DNA of 64,000 nucleotides, taken from the NCBI GenBank assembly GCA_035651155.1, contig DASRGG010000002.1:183383-247382 (forward strand). The letters run 5' to 3'. Position 1 is the stretch's first letter, and each line of letters opens with the position of its first letter. Source of the stretch: CF-39 sp035651155. Lineage in GTDB: Bacteria > Chloroflexota > Limnocylindria > P2-11E. The notes below the pieces were generated by a model. It worked only from the letters and a program-made list of their open reading frames with translations, was not told where the DNA came from and did not search any database. This document shows, piece by piece, positions 34,166 through 42,840 of the stretch. The position numbers and the translations under genes were made by a program.

Positions 34166-37100
34166 CTATTCTGTCGAGATCGTCTGCTCCACAACTTCCG
34201 CGCCCGGGCGCACGACGCGGAACGACGCGGTCGCGCCGTCCACGAGCCGCACCACCTCGCGCGACGCCTCGTCCTGACCGCTGTCCCGCAGCGCGTTCGC
34301 GTACGCGCCGAGGAGCTCGCGGAGGATCGCGACGTCGGTCTCGTCCGGCGCGCGGAGCGACACCTTCGCGCCCTTGGCGAAGCGGTCGCGCAGCGCGCGC
34401 TCGTCGAGGCCGCGCGCCGGATCGTGGCGCAGGAACACGAGGCCACCGCTCATGCCCGAGCAGATCCAGCGTCCGGGATCGCCGAGGACGACGGCGCGTC
34501 CGCCGGTCATGTACTCGAACGCGAAGCCGCGCAGGTCGCCGCCGAACACGACGTCGGCGCCGGAGAGACGGATGCCCGCGCGCGCGTCCGCGCCGCCCTG
34601 GACGAAGAAGCGGCCGCGCTGCGCGCCGTACGCGAAGCACTTGCCGACCGATCCGTCGACCCACGCGCCCTGCGCGTTGCGCGCCTTCAGCACCGCGATC
34701 TCGCCGCCGAGCGCCGTCTTCACGGCGCCGTCCTGCGCGCCGCCCTGGATGACGAGCGAGACGCCGTCCGCCGAGTACGCGCCGAGGCCGTTTCCCGCGA
34801 CCGAGCCGTGGCCGTACGCGCTCTCGAAGCGCGTCACGACGCTGCCCGCGATCGCCTGGCGCGCGAGCTGTCCCGCGGTGGACGTCGCGACGAAGCGATG
34901 CTCGCTCCCCAGACGCGCGTGCTCGGCCGGCGCGCGCGGCGCGACGAGGACGCGCACCTCGCGGCCGCCGTGACGGCTCGGCCCCGCGGGCGCGAGGAGC
35001 GGCGCGAGGTCGACCCGCTCGAGGCCGCGCGCCTGCACGAGCAGGTCGGTGCGTCCGACGAGCTCCTCGGTGCGCGCGACGCCCAGATGGCCCGCGATCC
35101 GCGCGAGCTCGTCCTTCATCTGCGCGAAGAACCGGCAGAGCTGCTCCACCGCGCGCTCGAACTCCTGCGGCTCGAACCTCTTCAGGCCGCGCTCGGTCGC
35201 CTCGAGCTGCGATTCGATCTGCGTCGCGATGCCGACGTGGCAGGTGTCGAGCTGGCAGCCGCGGCAGATCGTGCAGCCGATCGAGACCATCGCGAGCGTC
35301 GCGAAGCCGACGCGGTCCGCGCCCAGGCAGAGCATCTTCACGACGTCGAGCGCGCTCTTCATTCCGCCGTCGCACCAGACCTCGACCTCGTCGCGCAGTC
35401 CCGCGGCGACGAGCGCGCGGTGCGCCTCGGAGACGCCGATCTCCGCGGGAAGCCCCGCGCGGCGCAGCGCGTGCTGGCGCGCGGCGCCGGTGCCGCCGTC
35501 GTAGCCAGAGAGCGTGACGATGTCGGCGCCCGACTTCGCGATGCCGACCGCGATGATGCCGATGTCCGGAACGACCGGGACCTTCACCGCGACGCGCGCA
35601 CGGGGGTTCACGGTCTTCAGCTCGTGGACGACCTGCGCGAGATCCTCGATCGAGTAGATGTCGTGGTTGTTGGACGGACTGATGAGATCGACGCCCGGCT
35701 TCGCGTTGCGCGCGAGCGCCACCTTCGCCGAGACCTTCCGTCCGGGGAGATGGCCGCCCTCGCCGGGCTTCGCGCCCTGGCCGATCTTGATCTCGAGGTA
35801 GTCCGACGAGTTCGCGAGGAGCGCGGAGACGCCGAAGCGTCCGGACGCGATCTGCTGTCCGCGGTTGCGCGGGTACCTGCCGATGAGATCCGGCAGCTCG
35901 CCGCCCTCGCCGTTGATGCAGAGCAGGTCCAGGCGCGCCATCGCCTCGGCGTACGCGCGGTACGCGGTCTCGCCCTGCGAGCCGAACGACATCGACGAGA
36001 TGTACATCGGCGCGGCGTGCTCGCCGGCCTTCGTGACCGCGCGCCGCTCGGGCTCGCCCTCCACGGGATGCGCGAGGTCCAGGAGGTGGCGCAGCGACAC
36101 CGGATGCTCGTGCTCGATCTGCTCGAGCTTCTCGGCGTACGCCGCGTACGGCGCCTCGCCGCGCGCGACCTGCAGCGCGGTCTTCCAGATGCGCGGGTAC
36201 ACGCGGAACGGCGGCTCGACGCGCGCCGCGCTGCGCGCGCGCAGCGCCATGGCGCGATCGAGGCCGTCCTGCGCGAGGCGCTCCCAGGTGAGCCCGCGAT
36301 CGTGCGCGCCGAAGAACGTGCGGATGCCGAGGAGGCGGGCGACGTCGGGCGCGACGCCGATCGCGGAGAGCTGGCGCCCGTACCCGCGCAGCTCGTGCAT
36401 GCCGAGCGTCGAGATCACCTTCTCGATGCCCTTGCGCAGCGCCTCGATGAGATTCGGCAGCGCGTCGGGATCGTCGAGCGAGCGCGCGTACTCCGCGAGC
36501 AGGTACGGGTTCACCGCGTCCGCGCCGAGCGCGAGCGCGACCATCAGGTCGTGCAGGTTCCGCAGGCTTCCCGCGGAGAGCACGAGCGCGCACGCGCGGC
36601 GCAGCGAGCCGGTCCGGTGCGCCTGCGCGACGAGCGCGCGGTGCGCGGCCGCGACGACGAGGAGCGGATCGATCCAGGCGCGGCCCTCCTCGATGGCGTG
36701 GCGGTCCTGCACGACGACGAGCGTCGAGCCGCCGCGCACCCCGCGGCAGGCCTGGGCTCCGAGGCGCGCGAGCGCGTCGGCCGGATGCTCCTCCCAGTCG
36801 CGGTCGGCCTCGAGCACCACCGGCGCGCGACGGCCCTCCGCGCTGAAGTACGCCACGACGTCCTCGATGAGCCACGTCCCGATGCGCCGCGCGAGCGCGC
36901 GCTCGTCCTCGGCGCGCATGCCCGACTCGGGAGCGTGACCGCCGAGCAGGATCGGGAGGCGCAGCTCGATCCAGCGATCGGCGACGCCGCCGCGCACGCG
37001 CGATCGGAGGCCCGGCTTTGGCCCGAGCACGACGCGCGTCGAGAAGTGCTCGATCTCGCGCTCGCGGTCGATCGCGGGATTCGTGACGACGGCGACCGTC

Positions 37101-38611
37101 TCGTGGAGGTGGTCCGCGAGGTTCGCGCGTCCGTGCGAGAGCGCCGCGAGCGGTCCGTCCCATCCGAGCGAGCCGATCGGCTCGTTCGCGGTCTCGGCCA
37201 TGAACTGCGCCATGCGGAGGTCGTCGGGCTCGAACCCGAGCGCGGCGAACTGCTGCTCGCGCCGCTTCGAGACGTCCTCGAGCTCGTCGGTCGGCCAACC
37301 GATCTCCCAGCGCGCGGCGGGCTCGCGCGTCGCGCCGCGCCGCTCCTTCATCGCGACCGGCTCTTCGGGACCGCCCGTCTCCATGCGGGCACGCGTGCCC
37401 GGCGCGGCGACGTTCCGCACCTCGCGGTCCGCGGCGAAGCGCGCGCGGAGCGACGGCTCGTCGACGAACCGCCAGCCGCTCGCGCCGCGCCGCAGGGCGA
37501 CGCGCTGGCCGGGGCCGAGCGGGTACGGATCGCGGACGTACTCCTCGAGCGGCACGAAGCCGCGCTCGCTCGCGAAGACGTGGGTCTCGGCCGTCTCGAC
37601 ATGCCAGAGCGGACGGAGCCCGAGCGCGTCGACGCCAAAGATCGCCGTGTCGCCGATGCGCGCGAGGAACGCGGCGGGACCCTGCGCGAACGGTCCGAAC
37701 GCCGCGCGCGACTGCGCGTACAGGTCCTGCAGCCGCTCGGGCATGCGCCGGATCTCGTTCACGATGGGCGGGAAGAGCATCTCGACCGCCTCGATCGGCG
37801 TGAGGCGCATCCGCAGCACGAACGCGCGCAGCACGGCGTCGACGTCCTGCGAGTCGCTGCCGTCGCGGGAGAGCGGGATGCGCAGCGCCTTCGCCTCCTC
37901 GCGCAGCCGTCCGATCGTGTCGATCTCGCCGTTGTGCGCGAACACCGGGAACGGCTGCACGCGGTCGAAGCTCGTGCTCGTGTTCGTCGCGTAGCGGTCG
38001 TGGCCGAACGCGAGGCTCGTCGCGAACCGCGGATCCCGCAGGTCCTCGAAGTACGGCTCCAGCAGCTCCGCGCCGCCGCGCAGCTTGTACACGACCGTGT
38101 GCCGCGAGAGCGAGACCACCGTCGCGGCGGTGAGGCGCTCGATCTCGACGCCCGCCTCGTACAGCGCGCGCGACGCCGCGGCGCCGCGACCGGGGGCCAG
38201 CAGCGCGAGCTGCCAGAAGCGCGGCTCCTCGACGCGGCCGCGCGGGCCGAGCACCTCGCTCGCGGTCACGCCGGGACGCTCGAGCAGGACGGTCAGGCGA
38301 TGGCGCGCGAGGATGCGGCGGACCGCGGCCTCCTCGCTCGTGTCCGCGCTGGACGGCACGAAGAGGTGCGCGATCGCGAAGCGGTCGCTTCGAACGTGCG
38401 ACGCGTCGCGGCCGGCGGTCTCGAGGCGGTGCGCCCACAGCGCGCGCGGGATGTCGGTGAGCACGCCCGCACCGTCGCCCTCGCCGTCGACGCAGCCGGA
38501 GCGGTGCGCGAGCGCGCGCATCCCGCCGATGACGTCCGCGAGCACGTGCGGCGCCGGCTTCCCGTCCTTACGGGCGACGGCTACGAGACCGCAGGCATCG
38601 CGTTCGTCCAA
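34166..38611 (-). CDS. gltB: Glutamate synthase large subunit GltB
   Basis: The 1481-aa protein has a class II glutamine amidotransferase domain with the nucleophile in RDACGLVAV (Cys7), a central domain, an FMN-binding synthase barrel (residues about 800-1180), the 3Fe-4S ligands in CTICRGCQLDTCHVGIATQ near residue 1105, and a C-terminal GXGXG helix. It converts glutamine plus 2-oxoglutarate to two glutamates. Removal of six residues would expose Cys7. TTG 38611 has an AGGAG site at 7 nt. No gltD electron-donor subunit is in the window. A leader peptide and a terminator precede it. Confidence 0.95.
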   Translation of the reverse strand: MDERDACGLVAVARKDGKPAPHVLADVIGGMRALAHRSGCVDGEGDGAGVLTDIPRALWAHRLETAGRDASHVRSDRFAIAHLFVPSSADTSEEAAVRRILARHRLTVLLERPGVTASEVLGPRGRVEEPRFWQLALLAPGRGAAASRALYEAGVEIERLTAATVVSLSRHTVVYKLRGGAELLEPYFEDLRDPRFATSLAFGHDRYATNTSTSFDRVQPFPVFAHNGEIDTIGRLREEAKALRIPLSRDGSDSQDVDAVLRAFVLRMRLTPIEAVEMLFPPIVNEIRRMPERLQDLYAQSRAAFGPFAQGPAAFLARIGDTAIFGVDALGLRPLWHVETAETHVFASERGFVPLEEYVRDPYPLGPGQRVALRRGASGWRFVDEPSLRARFAADREVRNVAAPGTRARMETGGPEEPVAMKERRGATREPAARWEIGWPTDELEDVSKRREQQFAALGFEPDDLRMAQFMAETANEPIGSLGWDGPLAALSHGRANLADHLHETVAVVTNPAIDREREIEHFSTRVVLGPKPGLRSRVRGGVADRWIELRLPILLGGHAPESGMRAEDERALARRIGTWLIEDVVAYFSAEGRRAPVVLEADRDWEEHPADALARLGAQACRGVRGGSTLVVVQDRHAIEEGRAWIDPLLVVAAAHRALVAQAHRTGSLRRACALVLSAGSLRNLHDLMVALALGADAVNPYLLAEYARSLDDPDALPNLIEALRKGIEKVISTLGMHELRGYGRQLSAIGVAPDVARLLGIRTFFGAHDRGLTWERLAQDGLDRAMALRARSAARVEPPFRVYPRIWKTALQVARGEAPYAAYAEKLEQIEHEHPVSLRHLLDLAHPVEGEPERRAVTKAGEHAAPMYISSMSFGSQGETAYRAYAEAMARLDLLCINGEGGELPDLIGRYPRNRGQQIASGRFGVSALLANSSDYLEIKIGQGAKPGEGGHLPGRKVSAKVALARNAKPGVDLISPSNNHDIYSIEDLAQVVHELKTVNPRARVAVKVPVVPDIGIIAVGIAKSGADIVTLSGYDGGTGAARQHALRRAGLPAEIGVSEAHRALVAAGLRDEVEVWCDGGMKSALDVVKMLCLGADRVGFATLAMVSIGCTICRGCQLDTCHVGIATQIESQLEATERGLKRFEPQEFERAVEQLCRFFAQMKDELARIAGHLGVARTEELVGRTDLLVQARGLERVDLAPLLAPAGPSRHGGREVRVLVAPRAPAEHARLGSEHRFVATSTAGQLARQAIAGSVVTRFESAYGHGSVAGNGLGAYSADGVSLVIQGGAQDGAVKTALGGEIAVLKARNAQGAWVDGSVGKCFAYGAQRGRFFVQGGADARAGIRLSGADVVFGGDLRGFAFEYMTGGRAVVLGDPGRWICSGMSGGLVFLRHDPARGLDERALRDRFAKGAKVSLRAPDETDVAILRELLGAYANALRDSGQDEASREVVRLVDGATASFRVVRPGAEVVEQTISTE

Positions 38612-38625
38612 TCCACACTCCTAAC

Positions 38626-38650
38626 AAAAAAGCCTCCCGTATCGGGAGGC
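38626..38650 (-). terminator. Intrinsic terminator/attenuator in the gltB leader
   Basis: On the minus strand GCCTCCCG-ATA-CGGGAGGC is followed by TTTTTT, ending 15 nt before the gltB start. No gene on this strand needs a terminator here except the short leader ORF, so attenuation of gltB is the natural reading. Confidence 0.75.
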
Positions 38651-38682
38651 CTCATCGCTTGCGACGTTCGCGCCGGACGCGA

Positions 38683-38736
38683 CTAGCCCCCACCACCTCC
38701 AGTGGTAATTGCCGCCGCTGCCGGGCGAACGAGCAT
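38683..38736 (-). CDS. Candidate gltB leader peptide
   Basis: ATG 38736 opens the 17-codon frame MLVRPAAAAITTGGGGG, stopping 32 nt before the gltB terminator hairpin. A TACAAA box lies shortly upstream, with a GTG one codon earlier at leaderless distance. The Gly codons GGTGGGGGC can pair with GCCTCC of the terminator's first arm, so ribosome position could decide whether the terminator forms. A Gly- or Thr-sensing role is speculation. Confidence 0.45.
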   Translation of the reverse strand: MLVRPAAAAITTGGGGG

Positions 38737-38800
38737 CACGATGGTGTTTGTAACGGTGCGAAAGGTCGCGGAACAGTGATGCGAAGGTGACGAGACGGCG

Positions 38801-39580
38801 TCAGACGGCGACGTCGTCGCCGACGGCCACCACGCCCGGCCGCTCCACGCGGGCCCAGACACCGAACGGCAGGGACTCCGTTGTCGCTTGTGCACCGCGG
38901 TACCGCGCGAGCGCCCCGAGCGTGTCCAGGTCGGAGACGCCGCGCTCGGGATCGAGCGTCGTCACCGCGCAGCGGCCGACGTTGCCCTCGGGCACCACGA
39001 CCGCGCTCCCGACCCGCACCGGTCTGCCGATCCAGCCGTCCTCCGCGTGCGCCGGGACCCCCGCGATGCCGATGAGCATGCGGAAGCGGCGTGGGTCTAC
39101 CGGCCCGTCGGCCGTCGCGGCCTCGGAGAGCGCGTCGAGCGACGCCGCCGAGAGCAGGCTCACCGCCCCGCCCTTCGCCGCGCGATCGACGCCCTCACCG
39201 GGGTCGTCGAAGCGGACGAGCCGCGCCGGCCGTCCGTCGAGCCCCGACAGCGCCCGCGCGAACGGCCCGCGCACCTCGCGCGCCGGAACCGACCGCCGGT
39301 AGATCGAGACCGTCACGGGCGCACCGATCTCGACGGGACCGCGCACGGTCGTGCCGTCGGGCATGTGCAGCGCGAGCTCGGTCATCGCCTCATCGAACTC
39401 CGGCCGGACCGCGATGAACGCCGCGACGCGCTTGGCGTTCAGCATCCGGTCCTCCGCGTCGACGATGCAGAAGCGGCGATCCTCGTCCACCCCGCGCGGC
39501 GTGAGCGTCACGCGCGTGCGCTCCTGGATCCGCAGCGACTTGATCGGCGCGACGTGCAGCCACGCGACGCGCGGTGTCAC
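38801..39580 (-). CDS. MOSC-domain protein
   Basis: The 259-aa protein has an N-terminal MOSC beta-barrel (VAWLHVAPIKSLR, GVDEDRRFCIVDAEDRMLNAK) and the MOSC core GNVGRCAVTTLDPERG with the conserved Cys that binds molybdenum cofactor sulfur. Such proteins (YcbX/mARC-like) reduce N-hydroxylated compounds or move sulfur. GTG 39580 was chosen from domain position. It is divergent from the DUF488 gene. Confidence 0.85.
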   Translation of the reverse strand: MTPRVAWLHVAPIKSLRIQERTRVTLTPRGVDEDRRFCIVDAEDRMLNAKRVAAFIAVRPEFDEAMTELALHMPDGTTVRGPVEIGAPVTVSIYRRSVPAREVRGPFARALSGLDGRPARLVRFDDPGEGVDRAAKGGAVSLLSAASLDALSEAATADGPVDPRRFRMLIGIAGVPAHAEDGWIGRPVRVGSAVVVPEGNVGRCAVTTLDPERGVSDLDTLGALARYRGAQATTESLPFGVWARVERPGVVAVGDDVAV

Positions 39581-39683
39581 GAGCGCGCGGTCGATGACCC
39601 GCGAGCACGACCGGCGTGCTGGTCCGGCGAGACGGCCAGGATCGTCACGTCGCCCACGCTCCCGAGTGTTCCACACTCGTCCG

Positions 39684-40220
39684 ATGCGCATCTGGACGAT
39701 CGGGCACGGCACGCGTTCGATCGAGGAGCTCACCCTGGTGCTGCGCGAGGCGCGCGTCGTCACGCTCGTCGACGTGCGGACGTTCCCGGGTTCGCGGCGC
39801 CATCCGCAGTTCGGCAAGGACGCGCTCCGCGCCGCGCTCACCGAGGCGGGCATCGCGTACATGCACCTGCCCGGGCTCGGCGGCCGGCGCGATCCGCACC
39901 CGGGCTCCCCGCACACCGCGCTGCGCGTCGAGGCCTTCCGCGGCTACGCCGATCACATGAGCACGCCCGAGTTCCAGGCCGATCTCGCGCGGCTCCAGGC
40001 GGTGGCGGCCGCGACGTCGACGGCGTACATGTGCGCGGAGACGCTCTGGTGGCGCTGCCATCGCCGCATGCTGTCGGATCTGCTCACGGTCTCGGGCTGG
40101 GACGTGATCCACCTGCTCGGTCCTGGAAAGAGCGAGCCGCACAGGCTGTGGGACGTCGCGCGCGCCGTCGAGGGCGGGCTCGTGTACGACGGCGGCGCGA
40201 TACCGTTGCCGCCGGAGTGA
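39684..40220 (+). CDS. DUF488 family protein
   Basis: The 178-aa protein shows the full DUF488 pattern: MRIWTIGHGTRSIEEL, VVTLVDVRTFPGSRRHPQF, YMHLPGLGGRR, FRGYADHM, and the Cys-rich site MCAETLWWRCHRRMLSD. Function in the cell is not established; the CxE...CHR motif suggests a thiol or metal site. A CACACT box lies six bases before ATG 39684. Confidence 0.85.
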   Translation: MRIWTIGHGTRSIEELTLVLREARVVTLVDVRTFPGSRRHPQFGKDALRAALTEAGIAYMHLPGLGGRRDPHPGSPHTALRVEAFRGYADHMSTPEFQADLARLQAVAAATSTAYMCAETLWWRCHRRMLSDLLTVSGWDVIHLLGPGKSEPHRLWDVARAVEGGLVYDGGAIPLPPE

Positions 40221-40294
40221 GGACCTGGCCCGGCACCCCCACCTGATCCGTCTCGCAGCGCGCACGGCGCGCTCGTTATAGCGTCGGTGGTCGC

Positions 40295-41173
40295 ATGAGC
40301 GCGCGAGGCTGGCTGCTGTTCGCGGCGATGAGCGTGATCTGGGGCATCCCCTATCTGCTCATCAAGATCGCGGTTGGCGAGATCGAGCCGGCCACGCTCG
40401 TGCTCGGCCGCACCGCGGTCGGCGCGATCCTCCTCGTCCCGATCGCGCTCCTGCGCTCGGACCTGCGCGCGCTCCGTCCGCACTGGCGCCTGCTCGTCGC
40501 GTACACCCTCGTGGAGATCGTCGGCCCGTGGCTGCTCCTGTCGCACGCCGAGACGCGTCTGTCGAGCTCGCTCTCCGGCCTGCTCATCGCCGGCGTGCCG
40601 CTCGTCGGCGCCGTCCTCACGTGGCGCACCGGCCACGACGACCGGCCCAGCGCGTCGCGCGTCGGCGGACTCCTGCTCGGGCTCGTCGGCGTCGCCCTCG
40701 TCGTCGGCTTCAACGTCGCGACGGACGATCTCGTCGCCGTCGGCGAGGTCGGCCTCGTCGTGCTCGGCTACGCGACGGGCGCGATGCTCATCGCGCGCAT
40801 GCGCGAGGTTCCCTCGCTCGCGGTCGTCGCGGCGTCGCTCGCGCTCGCCGCGCTCGTGTACCTCCCGCCGGGCATCGCGCGGCTGCCCGCGACGCCGCCC
40901 TCCGCCGAAGCCCTCGCCGCCGTCGCGATCCTCGGCGTGGTGTGCACGGCGCTCGCGTTCGTCGTGTTCTTCGCGCTCATCCGCGAGGTCGGGCCGAATC
41001 GCGCGACCGTCGTCACCTACGTGAACCCCGCGGTCGCCGTCGCGCTCGGCGTCTGGCTGCTGGGCGAGCCGTTCACCGCGAGCATCGCCGCGGGATTCGT
41101 CCTCATCGCGCTCGGTTCGCTCGTCGGAACGCGTCGCGCGAAACGGCTCGCCAGGGAGCCTGCCGTCGTATAG
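40295..41173 (+). CDS. EamA-family (DMT) transporter
   Basis: The 292-aa protein has ten helices with the characteristic first helix AAMSVIWGIPYLLIKIAVGE and the second repeat IREVGPNRATVVTYVNPAVA. It is the third EamA protein in the window and not closely similar by eye to the other two. TTATAG lies 14 nt before ATG 40295. Its stop sits just before the leader of the helicase gene. Confidence 0.85.
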   Translation: MSARGWLLFAAMSVIWGIPYLLIKIAVGEIEPATLVLGRTAVGAILLVPIALLRSDLRALRPHWRLLVAYTLVEIVGPWLLLSHAETRLSSSLSGLLIAGVPLVGAVLTWRTGHDDRPSASRVGGLLLGLVGVALVVGFNVATDDLVAVGEVGLVVLGYATGAMLIARMREVPSLAVVAASLALAALVYLPPGIARLPATPPSAEALAAVAILGVVCTALAFVVFFALIREVGPNRATVVTYVNPAVAVALGVWLLGEPFTASIAAGFVLIALGSLVGTRRAKRLAREPAVV

Positions 41174-41213
41174 ACTGAGCGAAGCAGAACATTCGGGGTC
41201 AGTTACGAGAGAT

Positions 41214-41245
41214 GGCCTGGAAGCCGAGTGCTTCCGGGCCTTTTT
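41214..41245 (+). terminator. Intrinsic terminator in the helicase leader
   Basis: An 11-bp stem (41214-41224 with 41230-41240, one G-U pair) around CGAGT is followed by TTTTT. It lies 40 nt after the EamA stop and 31 nt before the helicase start, so it either ends the upstream unit or attenuates the helicase mRNA. Confidence 0.75.
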
Positions 41246-41276
41246 GTTGATTCGCCCACGAGAAGGAAAACACCGC

Positions 41277-42380
41277 GTGATCGCATTCCACCCAGACCTG
41301 GACCGAGCCGTGAAGGCGCTCGGCTGGGTCGAGCTCACTCCCATCCAGACCCGCGTCATCCCGCTCGTGCGCGCCGGACGCGACGTCATCGCCCAGGCGC
41401 AGACGGGGACCGGAAAGACCGGCGCGTTCGCGCTGCCGCTGCTCGAGCGCGTCAGCGGGCCCGCGCGCAAGCCGTTCGTGCTCGTCGTCGTGCCGACGCG
41501 CGAGCTCTGCATCCAGGTCGCGCGCGACTTCGCGACGCTCGGCAAGTACCGCGGCGTGCGCGTGAGCGCCGTCTATGGCGGCAACGGGTACGGCCAGCAG
41601 GAGCGCGAGCTCCGCGGCGGCGCGCACGTCGTCGTCGGCACGCCCGGGCGCCTGCTCGATCTGGTCGCTCGGCGCTCGCTGGACCTCGGCTCCGTCAAGG
41701 TGCTCATCCTCGACGAGGCCGATCGGCTGCTCGATCTCGGCTTCATCAACGACGTGAAGAGGATCGTCGCCTTCCTGCCGAAGGGCCGGCAGACCGCGCT
41801 CTTCTCGGCGACGTTCCCGTCCGCCGTGGACGCGGTCGCGCGGGCGGTCACCATCGACGCCGAGCGCGTCTCGGTGAAGCCGGAGCAGCCGACCATCGAC
41901 ACGGTGGATCAGTCGTTCGTCGAGGTGCGCCACGTCGACAAGCTGCGCGCCCTCCGCGAGGTGCTCGGCCGCGACGAGGCGAGCCGCGTGCTCGTCTTCC
42001 GCCGCACCAAGCGCGGCGCGGACAAGCTGGCCCGCGACCTGGTGCGCCTCGGCCACGACGCCGCGGCGCTGCACGGCGATGTCCCGCAGCGGGCGCGCGA
42101 GCGCGTCCTCGAGGGCTTCCGCCGGGGCACGGTGTCCACGCTCGTCGCGACGAACCTCGCGGCTCGCGGGATCCACGTCGACGGCATCGACCACGTCGTC
42201 AACTTCGACCTCCCGGAGGACCCCGAGACCTACGTCCACCGCATCGGCCGCACCGGTCGGGCGGGCGAGCGCGGCAGGGCGCTCACCTTCGTGACCGAGA
42301 CGCAGCGCGCCGAATTCCTTGAGCTGAAGCGCAAGGCACGAGTACCGTTCCGTCAGGAGCAGCTCGCGATCTACTCGTAG
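41277..42380 (+). CDS. DEAD-box ATP-dependent RNA helicase
   Basis: The 367-aa core helicase has motif I AQTGTGKT, Ia PTRELCIQ, Ib TPGRLLD, II LDEADRLL, III SAT and VI HRIGRTGRAG. It lacks the C-terminal RNA-binding extension of DeaD or RhlE. GTG 41277 is preferred because AGAAGGA stands about 9 nt upstream; further in-frame TTG codons overlap the terminator T-run. Cold-shock or ribosome-assembly roles are usual for the family. Confidence 0.9.
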   Translation: MIAFHPDLDRAVKALGWVELTPIQTRVIPLVRAGRDVIAQAQTGTGKTGAFALPLLERVSGPARKPFVLVVVPTRELCIQVARDFATLGKYRGVRVSAVYGGNGYGQQERELRGGAHVVVGTPGRLLDLVARRSLDLGSVKVLILDEADRLLDLGFINDVKRIVAFLPKGRQTALFSATFPSAVDAVARAVTIDAERVSVKPEQPTIDTVDQSFVEVRHVDKLRALREVLGRDEASRVLVFRRTKRGADKLARDLVRLGHDAAALHGDVPQRARERVLEGFRRGTVSTLVATNLAARGIHVDGIDHVVNFDLPEDPETYVHRIGRTGRAGERGRALTFVTETQRAEFLELKRKARVPFRQEQLAIYS

Positions 42381-42409
42381 CGAGGCCGCGGCCGGCAGGA
42401 GGAGGGACC

Positions 42410-42616
42410 ATGCGGACAGGTGGGTTCCCGTGCAGACTCGAAGGCTGCCTGCGTACGTTCCAGGTGCTCGATCAGCGCTCCATGGACTGCCTGCGCGCCG
42501 CGAGCGCGGCCCGGACGGACCACGAGGTCGCCGAACACGGGTACCGTCATGTGCAGCTCGCGGATGAGCCGCGACACATCTCGATCCGGATCAGGCCAAA
42601 GCGGGGAGGCGTCTAG
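42410..42616 (+). CDS. Small zinc-finger-like protein
   Basis: A strong GGAGGAGGG site precedes ATG 42410. The 68-aa product has PCRLEGCLRTF followed 25 residues on by HEVAEHGYRH, a Cys-x4-Cys...His-x4-His arrangement like a stretched C2H2 finger. It is basic at the C-terminus. Its stop overlaps the start of the next small zinc protein. No family was recognised. Confidence 0.5.
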   Translation: MRTGGFPCRLEGCLRTFQVLDQRSMDCLRAASAARTDHEVAEHGYRHVQLADEPRHISIRIRPKRGGV

Positions 42617-42840
42617 TGGCACGAAAGAAGCGCAGCGGCTTCGGCGATGTCGTCATCGCGCGTGCGGCGTTCGAGCGAGGCGAGGGGCGGTGCCCGCAGT
42701 GCCGGCGTCCGATCGGCCCCGCTGACAAGCCGGCGCTCGTCGCCAGCTTCGGCGGCGGCGCCCCGACGCTCGCCACGATGCGCTGCGGGCGATGCAACGC
42801 GATGCTGACGCTCCGATTCGAGGAGCCCGCGTCGAGCTAG
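42616..42840 (+). CDS. Small zinc-ribbon protein
   Basis: The 74-aa product has two Cys pairs, RCPQCRRPIG and MRCGRCNAML, 33 residues apart, forming a zinc ribbon. GTG 42616 shares a base with the previous TAG. The stop overlaps the convergent rdgB stop. A nucleic-acid-binding role is plausible beside the helicase gene but unproven. Confidence 0.65.
   Translation: MARKKRSGFGDVVIARAAFERGEGRCPQCRRPIGPADKPALVASFGGGAPTLATMRCGRCNAMLTLRFEEPASS

Noticed and set aside
32756..38686. A very long open frame antisense to gltB and its neighbours (nearly 2000 codons).
   Set aside because: It is Arg/Glu/Ala-rich shadow sequence produced by strong third-position GC bias; the opposite strand encodes an unmistakable glutamate synthase with all motifs.
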